This document shows, one piece after another, positions 48,990 to 62,501 of a DNA stretch of 64,000 nucleotides. The notes under the pieces were generated by a model. It ran no database searches. It was not told the DNA's origin and saw only the letters and a list, made by a program, of their open reading frames with translations. Both the position numbers and the translations under genes were made by a program. The stretch comes from Mycoplasmopsis citelli (lineage in GTDB: Bacteria; Bacillota_I; Bacilli_A; Mycoplasmatales; Metamycoplasmataceae), in the NCBI RefSeq assembly GCF_900660645.1, contig NZ_LR215036.1:310001-374000 (forward strand), in the 5' to 3' direction. Position 1 is the stretch's first letter, and each line of letters starts with the position of its first letter.

Positions 48990-50021
48990 TTAATGTGTAT
49001 GAATAGAAAGTAATACAACCGCAAAAATAACTCCAAGAAATAAAGTTCAAATGACTTTAAATCAACGTTTTTTACTCATTTTATAATGATAAAATTCCGG
49101 AAAAAATTCCACTAGCGAAGTAAATAAAAAAATTCCTCCAATGGTTGCAAAAATAAAAGATTTCATCTCTCAAGCTGAATCAATAAAGTTTCCTGAATAA
49201 ACCCCAATAAGCATAAATGGTAAAAATAAAAATAATCCAAATACTGAAATAAACAGTGAAGTTCATTTTGAAAATCCACTATCTCTCAGACGATAGTAAA
49301 AAACAATTTCTTCAGGAATTAAGTGTAAAATCAAGCTAAAAATAAACACTAATGAAAGCGAATTACTTTGCCCTTGGAGCAACAAATTAATATTATATCC
49401 AAGTAATAACCCTTCAGGAATGCGGTGAGTGAGTAATAATACAAGGGCAATAACTTTTAATTTTGCTTCAACCTTATCTGTTAAAGTATTTTCGATAACT
49501 ACAGCATTATCTTGAGCATTAAAAATATGGGTAGGATGTTCATGAGTATGTACTCCTCCATGTTCATCAGAATGTTCATGAACAAAGACTTGCATTTTTT
49601 TAGAGGCTAGCAACTTAGTATTGATCCGATATGAAATAACAAATTTAATAAAATAAGCTAAAACAACACCAAAAAATACTCCTCCGCCAACAAGTAAGAT
49701 ATTATATCCATAAATATATAATGATCGATTAGTTCAATTGCTTGGAATAAGAGCATCAGAATATATTGAAGAAATTTCTAGCGATTCGCGCATAAATCCA
49801 AAAGTGGACATAACAATAAAAAAACCAGTGGTAAAAGCATATAAATATACTTTCGAACGAGCATTAAGCTGCTGCTTAACAAAAGGAAAAAGAACTGAAA
49901 TTATTATTGGAATAAATAATAATATCCCTAAAAAAAGTAGGACAATGATAAATTTAGCAACATTTTGACTTGAAGTTAAAACCCATAAATCAACAAATAA
50001 ATTTCTTATAAATTCATGCAT
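48990..50021 (-). CDS. ZIP family divalent metal transporter
   Basis: A 343-residue membrane protein with about eight hydrophobic segments. Two helices carry the metal-binding ZIP signatures LLTHRIPEGLLLGYN (TM4-like, HxxPEG) and LHLIPEEIVFYY (TM5-like, HxxPEE). A cytoplasmic His-rich loop (HEHSDEHGGVHTHEHPTH) precedes TM4, typical for ZIP proteins moving Zn2+ or related metals into the cytoplasm. The protein ends in HTH. TGA Trp codons occur at 49734 and 49263. The ATG at 50021 lies 3 bases after the yebC stop, so nadE, yebC and this gene form one operon. Confidence 0.88.
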
Positions 50022-50024
50022 TTT

Positions 50025-50756
50025 TTAAGTGAGTTCAATATTGTGATACACTTCTTGAACATCATCATCTTCTTTTAATTTATCAACAAATTCAAGCAAT
50101 TTAGCTTGCTTTTCAGAATCATATTCGACATACATATTTGGTAAATAAGTAACTTCACATTGAATAAAATCACTAATTGATAAATTTTCTTCAAGTGCAT
50201 TTTTTAATGCACTAAAATTTTCTGGAAGAGCTGTTAAAATATAGCTTTCTTGCTCGCTTTCAATATTATCAGCTCCATTTTCAAGTCCTATTAGCATCAA
50301 AGTTTCTTCATCGACTAAAGATTTACTAATTTCAATAATCCCTTTTTTATCAAATGCAAAAGGGACTTGTCCGGTTTTTCCTAAAGTAGCATTTTGTTTA
50401 TTAAAATATGATTGAATGTTTGATTTTACCCGATTTAAATTATCTGAAAGAGTTACCACAATAAAAGTTGCTCCACCCGGAACAGTTGCATTAAATACTG
50501 TTTCAACAAACGAAGAAGCTCCTTTATCTCCACGAGCTTTAGCGATTGCTCTTTCAATATTATCTTTGGGCATATTTTTACTACGTGCTTTAGAAATAGC
50601 TAACTTAAGTGCAGGATTTTTGTCTGGATCTGGTCCTCCTGCTCCAGAAGCTGCAACAAAAATTTCTTTAGAAAGCTTTTGAAAAACTTTTCCTCGTGCT
50701 GCATCTTGAGCATTTTTACGGTGTGCAATATTAGCTGAGTGTGAATGTCCGGCCAT
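50025..50756 (-). CDS. yebC: YebC/PmpR family regulatory protein
   Basis: A 243-residue member of the YebC/TACO1 family, of typical length. The N terminus MAGHSHSANIAHRKN is diagnostic. The SKNMPKDNIERAIAKA and VPGGATFIVVTLSDNLNR blocks are also conserved, and the acidic C-terminal domain is complete. Family proteins act as DNA-binding regulators and, in recent work, as ribosome-associated factors that help translate proline-rich stretches. There are no in-frame TGA codons. The ATG at 50756 uses an AGGAG that overlaps the nadE stop codon, indicating coupled translation. Confidence 0.95.
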   Translation of the reverse strand: MAGHSHSANIAHRKNAQDAARGKVFQKLSKEIFVAASGAGGPDPDKNPALKLAISKARSKNMPKDNIERAIAKARGDKGASSFVETVFNATVPGGATFIVVTLSDNLNRVKSNIQSYFNKQNATLGKTGQVPFAFDKKGIIEISKSLVDEETLMLIGLENGADNIESEQESYILTALPENFSALKNALEENLSISDFIQCEVTYLPNMYVEYDSEKQAKLLEFVDKLKEDDDVQEVYHNIELT

Positions 50757-50768
50757 ATTTTTGTTCTC

Positions 50769-51560
50769 CTATTTAACGTCTTTTGGTGTATATACTTTAT
50801 CGCGTTTATGTTGTGAATTTTTGTGTAGTTGTTCAATTTTATCAACAATTTTAGGTTCTATATTTTTTTGAATGTTTTGAGTATCATTTAAATTATTAAT
50901 ATAAAAATCAAGTTGATCGTATGAAAATCCAAGCTCATTTTCGTCGCTTTGACCCTCTCAAAGACCAGCTGACGGTGCTTTATCCAAAATACTTTGAGGA
51001 ACATTAAGTAGTGAAGCTAAAAATCTTACTTCTCCTTTAGTTAATTTACTAATAGGAAGCAAATCAGCTCCTCCATCACCAAATTTAGTAAAGTATCCAA
51101 CAAAAACCTCATCAGCATTATCAGTTCCTAAAACTAGTGAATTATTTTGCTGTGCAATTGCATATAGTGTGGTCATACGTAAACGAGGTTTAATGTTAGC
51201 GACTGCTAAATGATTAGTTACATCTAAAATATTTAACATTTCCTTAAAAGGTTTGGTTAAATCTTTAACTAAAAATTTGCTACTGGTTGCTTGCTCTAAT
51301 TGAGAAATGTGGTTTAAATCACTTTGAGTCATTTTTTCAATAGGCATAACAACACCGATTGTGTGGTTTGGAAATACTTGTTTAGCAATTGTATAAACAA
51401 GTGAAGAATCAATTCCTCCACTAATTCCAACAATAACTCCTTGAGCATTAGCATTTTTTACTTTTGTTTTGAGAAATTTTTTAATAGTTTCTAAATATTT
51501 TAAAGCTGTTTCTTTGTCATAAAAAGCTTGATTGTTTTGATATGAAGTTATTTTACTCAT
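50769..51560 (-). CDS. nadE: NH3-dependent NAD+ synthetase
   Basis: A 263-residue cytosolic enzyme that amidates deamido-NAD with ammonia and ATP, the final step of NAD formation. The ATP-pyrophosphatase P-loop is GISGGIDSS (about residues 45-53). The dimer and NaAD-binding block TTLYAIAQQ, the GTDNADEVFVGYFTKFGDGGAD motif region and KAPSAGLWEGQSDE are all present. The Trp in GLWEG is TGA (50958). There is no glutaminase domain, so free ammonia is the donor. First gene of the nadE-yebC-zip operon. The ribosome site before the ATG at 51560 is weak (GGTG). Confidence 0.95.
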
Positions 51561-51638
51561 GATTACACCAATATTAATATAGATTTTATATTTATTTTAT
51601 CATAAAAATATATATTCCGGTTTAGTAATATATGCTAA

Positions 51639-51672
51639 TTATAAAATGCAGAATTAATTCTGCATTTTATAA
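51639..51672 (-). terminator. Perfect 34-bp palindrome, likely the original permease terminator
   Basis: TTATAAAATGCAGAATT and its exact complement lie back to back. The palindrome stands between nadE and the insertion sequence, about 50 bases beyond the ancestral stop codon of the permease (51720-51722). It now lies about 1.5 kb from that gene's truncated end. No T-run follows in either direction, so it could also act on both strands. Confidence 0.5.
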
Positions 51673-51766
51673 AACTATGATATTTTAAATTAATTTTAAA
51701 TATTTTAAAAGCTAGTTAATTATTGCTTATTGGAATTATTTTTATTTTGTAAATCTTCTTGTGGAT

Positions 51767-51792
51767 TGATATGAACCCCTAAAGTTGGACAA
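51767..51792 (+). repeat. Left terminal inverted repeat of the IS
   Basis: Starts TGATATGAACCCCTAAAGTT; pairs with 53178-53203 over 26 bases with 2 mismatches. GGAT lies immediately outside. Confidence 0.9.
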
Positions 51793-51821
51793 TAAAATCC
51801 AAAATTAAGGGGTTCATTTTT

Positions 51822-52358
51822 ATGAAACTAAGTTACGAAGACAAAATCAAAATATATCAATTACGTAAAAAAGGATTTACTGAAAAATCTTTAACAATAA
51901 AATTTAGAGTAAATCGTGCAATTATAAAATATATTGTCGCACTGATAAATCGTCACGGAATTGAAATTGTTAAAAAGACTAAAAATCAATATTATTCTCC
52001 ACAAATAAAATTAGAAATGATTAATCAAGTTCTTCTTAAAGGACATTCTACAAGAGAAATTTCACTTCAATATGGATTACCTAATTGAGGAATTCTTTCA
52101 AATTGAATTATTCAATACAAGAAAAATGGGTATACTATTGTTGAAAAGAAAAAAGGAAGGCCATCAAAAATGGGACGTAAACCAAAGAAAACTTGAGAAA
52201 AATTAACACCACTTGAAAAAGCTAAACAAGAGATTGAATATCTTAGAACTGAGGTGATTTTCCTAAAAAAGTTAAAAGGGATCCCGTTGGATCAAAAAGA
52301 CTTACAGAATATAAAAGCCAAAAAGTTAAAGAAATGGTCGACGAAGGATTCTCATTAA
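51822..52358 (+). CDS. IS3-family transposase OrfA (helix-turn-helix)
   Basis: 178 residues when TGA is read as Trp (52086, 52104 and 52191 are TGA). The N terminus SYEDKIKIYQLRKKGF begins a first HTH, and GHSTREISLQYGLPNWGILSNWI is a second recognition helix. KAKQEIEYLRTEVIFLKKL near the end is the leucine-zipper-like segment typical of OrfA. The TAA lies at 52356-52358. OrfA alone usually binds the ends and inhibits transposition; the OrfAB fusion is the active enzyme. Plus strand, opposite to all neighbouring genes. Confidence 0.88.
52265..52271 (+). other. -1 programmed frameshift heptamer A AAA AAG
   Basis: In the orfA frame the codons read CTA AAA AAG, i.e. a canonical A_AAA_AAG slip site. 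After a -1 shift the frame runs on with no stop through the nominal orfB start (52334) to 53173, giving a 450-residue OrfAB fusion. Confidence 0.7.
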
Positions 52359-53173
52359 AAATTTTATTAAAAATTGCTCAACTATCACGTTCAACTTATT
52401 ATTATCATCTTAAAAAAATCAATTCAGCTGATAAAAATAAAAATTTTAAAGACGAAATTATATCTATATATAATGAACATAGAGGCAGTTATGGATATCG
52501 TCGTATTACTTTAGAACTCAAAAATCGTGGATATTTGGTAAATCATAAAAAAGTAAAAAGACTTATGAATTTGCTAAATTTAATTGGCGGAAATCGTAAG
52601 CGTAAAAAATATAAATCATACAAAGGCGAAGTGGGCAAAAAAGCTCCAAACCTTATTAATCGAGATTTTTATTCTAAAAAACCATTGCAAAAATGTTACA
52701 CTGACATTACTGAATTTGCTTTACCTAGTCATTCTCAAAAACTTTATTTGTCAGCTATTTTAGATGGTTATAATAGCGAAATTATCAGTTTTACTATATC
52801 TCGCTCCCCAAATTTATTGCAAGTTGAAAAAATGCTTAAAAAGGCTTTCACAAAAGCTAAATATAGTGGAACAATTTTACACAGTGATCAAGGTTGACAA
52901 TATCAACATAATAGTTATCACAAATTTTTAAATTCTAAAGAGATAAAAGCTTCAATGTCCCGAAAAGGTAATAGTCCAGATAATGGGATGATGGAATCAT
53001 TTTTTGGAGTTTTAAAAACAGAAATGTTTTATGGCAAGGAACATACTTTTAAATCGCTTGAACAATTAGAAAAAGCTATTATCAATTACATTGATTACTA
53101 CAATAACAAAAGAATTAAAGTTAGATTAAAAGGACTTAGCCCTGTCCAATACAGAACTAAGTTCCTTCAATAA
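52334..53173 (+). CDS. IS3-family transposase OrfB (DDE integrase domain)
   Basis: 279 residues from the ATG at 52334; the frame extends back to the slip site at 52271. An HTH_21-like segment (HRGSYGYRRITLELKNRGY) precedes the rve integrase core. The DDE triad is seen in YTDITEF, LHSDQG and NGMMESFFGVLKTE (35-residue-type D...E spacing). The Trp after SDQG is TGA (52898). The ending YYNNKRIKVRLKGLSPVQYR is the usual IS3 C terminus. Nothing is broken, so the element looks capable of moving. Confidence 0.92.
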
Positions 53174-53177
53174 TTTT

Positions 53178-53203
53178 TTGTCTAACTTTTGGGGTTCATA
53201 TCA
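53178..53203 (+). repeat. Right terminal inverted repeat of the IS
   Basis: Ends GGGGTTCATATCA, matching the left end in inverse orientation. It also supplies the last codons and the TAG (53182-53184) of the truncated permease on the minus strand. Confidence 0.9.
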
Positions 53204-54741
53204 GGATCTAAATTATAAAATGATGTTTTTCTTTTTGAAGAATAAAAAAGTTCAGTTGGAGTAAGTTTTGCTTCTTGAAGTTCTTTTTTAGTATTGTGCT
53301 CAGCAATAAAGAATAAAATGTACCCAAGAAGCAAGACAACAGGATAAAGTGCGATATTGAGTGTATTTTCAACCCCTCAGTTTAAAATGATATATGTTTG
53401 GTTATTTTCGGTTTTTGTATCAATTGGGAAGAAAAATAAAAATAAAATAATGATAATCAAAACAAAAGAAACTGCTTGAATAATTAAAGAGACAATATTT
53501 TTTCAATTGGTTTTATCTTTAATTTTTCCTTTATGATAATAAACAAAAAAGGTAATAAAACCAAGTACATATTGAAATAAACCACTAGCCCCGCTAATTC
53601 CAGCGGCTCTTCGAATTGCTAAATCAAAATCTGTTTTCTCACTAATTAAGGAAACAAAAAACACTAAAACCATTAAAGTAAGCGATAAAATTAATGTTAA
53701 ATAAATAATTCTTGAAAATTTATTTTTGTTATTTTTAACAAGAAAATATTTAGATAAATAACCATCTTCGCTTAAAGGTACTAGCTTAAAGGAATTAGTT
53801 ATAATTCCAGAAATGCGTGAAGCAATTGAATTTGAAAGTGATCCAATTGCAAAAAACGAAAGTGTAGTAATTCCTCCAACGGCTCTATATATATCTGAAT
53901 AACCTTGAATTCTTTTAAATGTTTCTGAATTATTAGTTGCTCCAAGAGGTAGACCACTAAGGATTAATAATCCAACTGCATAAATAGCAAAAACAATAAT
54001 AAAAAGCAAGCTTAAATTCTTTTTAAAAGATTTAGTTTTAACCTCAGGAGACATAACTGAAAGGTCTTCAAATCCGCCATATGAATAAAAGAAGGCAGTT
54101 GTTATTTGAATAATTTGAGTTATGCTAATTTTTCTTGGTTTTGATTTATAAGTGAGTAGATAATTTTCTTGAAAACCAATTCCAGCACTTTGAGCAATAA
54201 GAACAATTGCTAAAATAAATGCAGTTGCAATCACTAATCATTTAATTAATGCAAAAGAGAAAATTAATCCTTTACTTAATTTATAACCTAGAGTTGAAAT
54301 AAAAGTTAAAAATACAAAAATAGCTAAACCAAATCCAATTAAAATTCACTGAGCTACTCTATCATCTGTATTAATAAAAGAAGAAAAAACTGAAACTAAA
54401 AATAAAGGAACAGTTGCTGAAGAAATTAATGGTCCAATGTAATTGTTTCATCCAGTAATGAAAATGAACATTCTTGAAGTTAATTTTTTACGTTCAAAAG
54501 CTTCAGATGCATAAATATAAGGACCACCAAAACGTTCAGATGAAGACTCTGACATTTTTGAATAACAAAGCATAACAGCTAAAGCAATAAACGTTGAAAT
54601 AAGAAAAACCAAAATTCAAAGTGGACCCAATTCAAATAATGATAATGCAGTTGCTACAAAAACAAAACCTGCAATATAATTAATTCCAAAGGTGATAAAT
54701 TGTCTAGAGCTAAAATGCTTTTGTGTAGTTTTTGTGTTCAT
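53182..54741 (-). CDS. APC-superfamily amino acid permease 1, 3' end replaced by IS
   Basis: A 519-residue, 12-TM-type permease (APC family, amino acid/polyamine transport). Visible are the first-helix motif [37 protein letters not shown] around TM2-3, and [18 protein letters not shown] between TM6 and TM7. It is a close paralogue of the gene at 56463-54916. The IS inserted after codons for SFYNLDP. The current tail reads DMNPKS from the IS end. The ancestral tail, recovered from 51720-51766, was QEDLQNKNNSNKQ. All membrane segments survive, so the protein may still work. Its terminator is now beyond the IS. Confidence 0.85.
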
Positions 54742-54915
54742 AATAAAATTTTAATTAATTATTAAATTCTTTCTAAATATTTAAATCTTTTTTGGATTAT
54801 AAAATTATATTATTTATTTAAAAATATCAAAATGCTTACAAAAATATGATGTTTTTGCATTTTTTAGATTTTAGTTTTAAAATAAATCTAAAAATTTAAT
54901 TGTAATTTTTAATTA

Positions 54916-56463
54916 TTATCTTTTATTTTTAAAATTGTTTTTTGAATCTAAACTTATAAAATGAGATTGTTTTTGAGATAACTTTATGTTTTTATTTTGT
55001 TTTTTAGAGCTTCGTTCAGCAATAAAAAACAAAACATAACCAAGAGATAAAATTGCTGGATAAATTGTAATATTAAGAGTGTTTTGAATTCCTCAATTTA
55101 AAATAACATGTGTTTGATTAGTTCCGGGTTTTATTGCTGTATCCAATGGGAAAAAGAATAAAAACAAAATAATAGCAATAAAAACTAATGAAAAGGCTTG
55201 AATAATTAAAGAGATGATATTTTTTCAATTACTGCGATCTTTGAGTTTGCCTTTATGATAATAAACAAAGAAAGTAATAAAACCAAGGAAATATTGAAAT
55301 AGTGCACTTGCTCCTCCAATTGATGCTGCTTTAGAAACTGCTGAATCAAAATCGCTTGAACCACTAGCAAGAGAAACAAAGAAAATCACTAACATTAATA
55401 TTAATGTAAGTATTAAAGTTAAATAAATAATTCTTGAAAATTTATTCTTGTTATTTTTAGCAAGAAAATATTTAGGTAAATATCCATCTTCGCTTAAAGG
55501 TACTAGCTTAAAGGAGTTGGCTAATGTTATCGAAATTCTTGAAGCAATTGAATTTGAAAGTGATCCAATTGCAAAAAATGATAAAGCAGTTATTCCACCA
55601 ATGGCTTTATAAATGTCTGAATAACTTGAAATTCTTTGTTTTACTTCAGATGAACCATTTCCTCCAACTGGTAAACCACTAAAAATCACTAAACCAATTG
55701 CATAAATGATAAAAACACCAATGAAAGTTAAATTTAAAATTTTCTTAAAAGATTTTGTTTTAACTTCAGGAGACATTGTTGAAATATCTTCAAGTCCACC
55801 AAATGAAAAGAAAAAGGCAGTTGTTATTGTCGCGATTTTACTTAAAGTTATTTCTTTTGGCTTGCCATTATAAGTTAATAGGTAATTTTCGCTAAAACCA
55901 ATTCCAGCACTTTGAGCAATTAAAATAATTGCTAAAACCATTGCTGTAGCAATAATTAATCACTTAATTGTTGCAAAAAATAAAACTAATCCTTTGCTTA
56001 ATTGATATCCTAAAGTTGAAATAAAAGCTATTAATATAAAAACTGCTAAACCTCCAATAATTAAACCTCATTTTGCACTTGGATTATTTGTGTCTATAAA
56101 AGAAGAAAAAACCGAAACAAGAAATAACGGAAAGGCCGCAGAATAAAGTAAAGGTCCCACAAAATTATTTCATCCAGTAAGAAAAATGAACATTCTTGAA
56201 GATAATTTTTTGTGTTCAAGTGCTTCAGTTGCATAAATATAAGGACCACCAAAACGATTACTTGAAGTTTCTGACATTTTCGAAAAACAAAGCATAACTG
56301 CTAAAGCAATAAATGAACAGACTGCAAAAACCAAAATTCAAAGTGGACCTAATGAAAATAATGAAAATGCCGTTGCAATAAATCCAAATCCGGCAATGTA
56401 ATTAATTCCGAAGGAAAGAAATTGTTTGGAAGTAAATGGTTTTTGATTGTTATTTGTGCTCAT
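54916..56463 (-). CDS. APC-superfamily amino acid permease 2
   Basis: A 515-residue permease and paralogue of the gene just downstream, in tandem. The same blocks are present: a Gly-rich TM1, [18 protein letters not shown], and [18 protein letters not shown]. About 12 hydrophobic segments and a short basic tail ending NNFKNKR complete it. Substrate not predictable; amino acid uptake is likely in an organism without biosynthesis. The ATG at 56463 has AAGGAT upstream. 174 AT-rich bases separate the two permeases, with no gene there. Confidence 0.88.
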
Positions 56464-56517
56464 AAAATCCTTATTAAGTAAGTTTATTTAAAAATATTAA
56501 AAAGTTTTTATAAAAGC

Positions 56518-56541
56518 TATGTTCCTGATTTTAGGAACATA
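56518..56541 (-). terminator. Terminator after lon
   Basis: A 9-bp stem (TATGTTCCT with AGGAACATA) and 6-base loop lies 24 bases past the lon stop. The T content downstream on the minus strand is moderate. Confidence 0.6.
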
Positions 56542-56564
56542 ATAAATAATAAGAAAATTTAAAA

Positions 56565-59282
56565 TTATTCTGCCTCTTCAGAGGTAATAATTTGTTTTTT
56601 AGGTTCATTACCAAGAAAAATTACATCGTAAATATCATCATAAGTTTCAACTGGAATATAAATTAATTTGCTTTTAATTTCATTTGAAACTTTGAGTAAA
56701 TTTCTTTGATTATCATTAGGAATAAATACATACTTGATTTTATGTTGGTATGCTGCAAATGATTTTTCTCTTAATCCTCCAATTTCAAGAACTCTTCCAC
56801 GCAGAGTAATTTCACCAGTCATCGCATATTTTGTGGATACAGGTTGATTTTTAATTGCTGATAAAATGGCAGTGGTAAAGGTCACTCCAGCACTAGGTCC
56901 ATCTTTTGGAGTTGCACCTTCAGGAACGTGAATGTGGATGATATTTTCTTCAAAATTGAATTTTTCAATACCAAATTTTTTGGCATTTGCTCGAACATAT
57001 GATAGTGAAATCATTGCTGATTCTTGCATTACTTCTTTAAGAGAACCAGTTAGTTTTAGTTCGCTTTTTCCTTTAAAAATATTTACTTCAATTTGTAAAA
57101 GCGATCCGCCATATGAAGTATAAGCAAGTCCATTAACTACCCCAGGTCCATATTCAGGCTCAGGTTTTTCGGTGTTATAAACAATTGGCCCTAAAAATTC
57201 ATCTAGTACTTTAGTGTCAATATTAAATTCAGAAATACTTTTATCAAATTCAGTTTGCTTGCTGATTTTACGAGCAACTTTATCTAAAACTTTTTTAAGT
57301 CCCCGTACTCCACTTTCACGAGTGTAGTGTTTGATAATGTATTTTAACATCTCATCAGAAAGTTTAAATAAATCTTCATTAATATATGATTGTTCAATTA
57401 CTTTTGGAAGTAAGTGTTTACGACCAATTTGCATTTTTTCACTTAAAGTATAAGCTGGAACTTCAATAAGTTCTACCCGATCAAGTAATGCTTCAGGAAT
57501 TCCTTCATAATAATTTGCTGTAGCAATAAAAATTACTTTTGAGAGGTCATACTCATGCTCTAAATAATGATCTTGAAATTTGGTATTTTGCTCTGGATCA
57601 AGAACCTCAAGCATTGCACTAGCTGGATCTCCTTTGATTGCATCAGAAGACATTTTATCAATTTCATCAAGTAAAATAATTGGATTAGATACTTTTGCTT
57701 TTTGAATAGCTTTAATAATTTTTCCAGGCATTGCTCCCACATAAGTTTTTCGGTGTCCACGAATTTCAGATTCATCCCGCACTCCACCAAGAGAAACTTT
57801 AACCATTTTACGCCCAAGTGCTTCTGCAATTGCTTTACTTAATGAGGTTTTTCCAGTCCCTGGAGGTCCAATTAATGTAAGAATTGGAACATTATTAAAT
57901 GATTTTAATTCGTTTTCGTTTTCTTTAAATAAAGATAAATCAATTTCAGTATTTTTATCAACAGAAATTCGTTTTTTATTATTAACATCAGAAACGCGTT
58001 TAGCTTTCATTAATACAGCAATATGTTCAATGATCCGATCTTTAACTTCCTTAAGTCCGTAGTGGTATTTATCTAAAGTTTCTTGAACTTTTCCAATATC
58101 AAGTTTTTCTTTTTGGGTTAATCTTCAAGGAAGCTTTTTCATTAAATCAATATAAGTTTTGGTGATATTAACTTCTGGAGATGTAATCATCATCTCAGAA
58201 ATACGATTAGTTTCTTTTTCAATTGATTTTTGAATTCAAAGAGGATATCTTTTAGACATTTTTTGATTTTTGATTGTCTCTTGATACTCATCTAATTCTT
58301 CTTCTTTAGCAACCATATCTTTAAGAGTTTTATAACGTTCTCTTAACATGTACTCATCTTGTTGTTCATTAAGTTTTGTTGCAATTTTTCGGTTAATTTT
58401 GTGTTCAATTGTAGCTAAAAATAAAATATTTTTTTGAACTGTTTTGCTAAATTCTAAAAATGAATCTCAATGAAATTCGTATAAAAATTTATATTTTAAA
58501 ATATTAGGAGCAACAATTTTTTCTAAGAAACTAAAAATGGTAAACTCATTTTCAAAATCTACTCCAGCTTCATCACTTGCTTTATGAAATGGATGTGAAT
58601 TATAAAGTTTTAAAATGCTTTTAATGGTACTTGGATTGTTTCTTTCTGATGGAATTCTTTGGAAAATTGTGTTGGTAAATTCAGCTTTCCCACTTGGAGC
58701 TTTATCAATAAAATCATTAAAAGTGGTTCGGAAATTGGTTTTTTGTAATTCGCTGTGGTGATCTTTTAAATCTGAAAAAATTGCTAATTCAAAATCAGCT
58801 TCTCCAAGCACTTGATTTTTTTCAATAACTTTATTTGTAGTTTCCTGATCTTTTTTAATTAATTGAACTTCCGATTTAATTTCTTCAATTTCAAATTGTG
58901 AGAGTGCTTTGTAAGTTATAATGTATTGATTATTATTTTCTAAAATTTCAAGAACTTTAACATATAAACCGGTTGCATATAAATTTAAATCAGTATCTAA
59001 ATCAAGGCTAATTTTAAATTCTTCCATAGTTTCGTTTGCTTCTGGATAACTTTCAAAACGTCCTGCACGATAAACAATGACTAAATTTTCAGTAAACTCA
59101 TTTACTGCATTTGAATGGGTAACTAAATAAAGTTTTTTAAATAATTCTAAACGAGCACTATTAGCTGGTTCTTTATTAATATCAATAGCAATTTGGTGGA
59201 TTGCACCAGGAAAAGCAACATTATCCATATCGGTAGTGATGTAATGAGCTTTAATTAGTTTGTTTGATTGGTTGATTTGCAT
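56565..59282 (-). CDS. lon: ATP-dependent Lon protease
   Basis: A 905-residue cytosolic AAA+ protease that degrades damaged and regulatory proteins. The N-terminal substrate-binding (LON) domain spans roughly residues 1-240, followed by a helical linker. Walker A is GPPGTGKT (472-479) and Walker B ILLDEIDK. The Ser-Lys dyad is Ser797 in DGPSAG and Lys840 in GGLREK. I chose the ATG at 59282 because AAAGAGAT precedes it; the ATG five codons upstream has no ribosome site. The charged tail ends TSEEAE. In mollicutes Lon is one of few housekeeping proteases and takes over ssrA-tag degradation where ClpXP is absent. Confidence 0.95.
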
Positions 59283-59304
59283 TTGTATCTCTTTCATTTT
59301 TATA

Positions 59305-61638
<2,334 letters not shown>

Positions 61639-61656
61639 AATTCTCCTTATATTTAA

Positions 61657-62499
61657 TTAATAAAAAATATTGTGTTTTTGTTTAATATTGGTAATAAAGC
61701 GGGTTTTTCAATCTAAAGATCAAATAATTGTGATAATAACTAAATTTAATGAAAGGTTAATGATATTAAAAACAATATATAAAGTATATGATCCAGCAAA
61801 ATAATTATTTATTCCAAAAAATAAAAATTTAAGTGTTGTTGGATATGATTTTAAAGTACTTTGAAGTGAAAAAGGAATGTTAAAAAAGGCTTTAAAATAA
61901 ATTAAATTAATAAAAAAAGTATTAATTGTACTTAAAATTACAGTAGTAATTAAAACAGTGAAAGTAATTGAAAAAGTATAAACAATAATTTGTCGAATTA
62001 AGCGATCTTTTTTAGCCTTAGCTAACCCAAATTTATAATTAGTAAATTTAAAAAAGTATTTAAAAGAATAAATTTGTACAAAAACAAAGACTAAATGTAA
62101 AATTAATAAATTAAACTGTCCCAAATAGCGAATATCAAAACTTTGTGAAGATGATGTTAATATCGGAGCAATTAAAAAGTTAATAAAAATAATGGCCAAA
62201 CCATATTTCCATCCAACTAAATAAAAGCCAAATAAAATTGGTATCAGCGAAAAGTTAAATTGTAAAAAATTAAAAACATTAGGAGTAAATTTGCTAATAG
62301 TACTAAAAATTAAAGCTAAAGCTAAAATTAAACCACAAGTTGCAATTTTGGAAATATTACGATAATCGTTAATTCCATAATTAATATAATTTTGAGAATT
62401 ATTTGCTTGAAAGACTTTATCATTTGTTTGGGTAATAAAATTAGCTGGGCAACAGGATTGCTTAAGCTTATTTTTTTGATTTTTATTTTGATTGATCAT
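61657..62499 (-). CDS. Putative ECF transporter S-component-like membrane protein
   Basis: 280 residues. A hydrophilic N terminus (about 1-50, with a CC pair in KQSCCPANF) precedes about six hydrophobic segments. The first segment block (ISKIATCGLILALALIFSTI) and the FSLIPILFGFYLVGWKYGL block fit the fold of ECF substrate-capture proteins, in which a Gly-rich turn follows TM2. It may bring in a vitamin; the substrate is not readable. Only 2 bases separate it from the upp stop. TGA Trp codons lie near the C terminus. An alternative is a mollicute-specific membrane protein of unknown role. Confidence 0.6.
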
Positions 62500-62501
62500 T
62501 A

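Larger units (their letters stand above)
51767..53203 (+). mobile_element. Intact IS3-family insertion sequence, 1,437 bp
   Basis: Bounded by 26-bp imperfect inverted repeats with 2 mismatches, starting TGATATGAACCCC and ending GGGGTTCATATCA (TG...CA ends). It is flanked by the direct repeat GGAT at 51763-51766 and 53204-53207. It encodes orfA and orfB with an A AAA AAG slip site between them. Removing the element and one GGAT copy restores a continuous permease 3' end. Confidence 0.93.

Noticed and set aside
51639-51672. Perfect palindrome as an origin or recombination site
   Set aside because: A single isolated copy without accompanying boxes; its place after a gene end is explained well enough by transcription termination.
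51822-53173. Transposase as two dead fragments
   Set aside because: The two frames overlap, are in -1 relation with a canonical slip heptamer, and all DDE residues are present.
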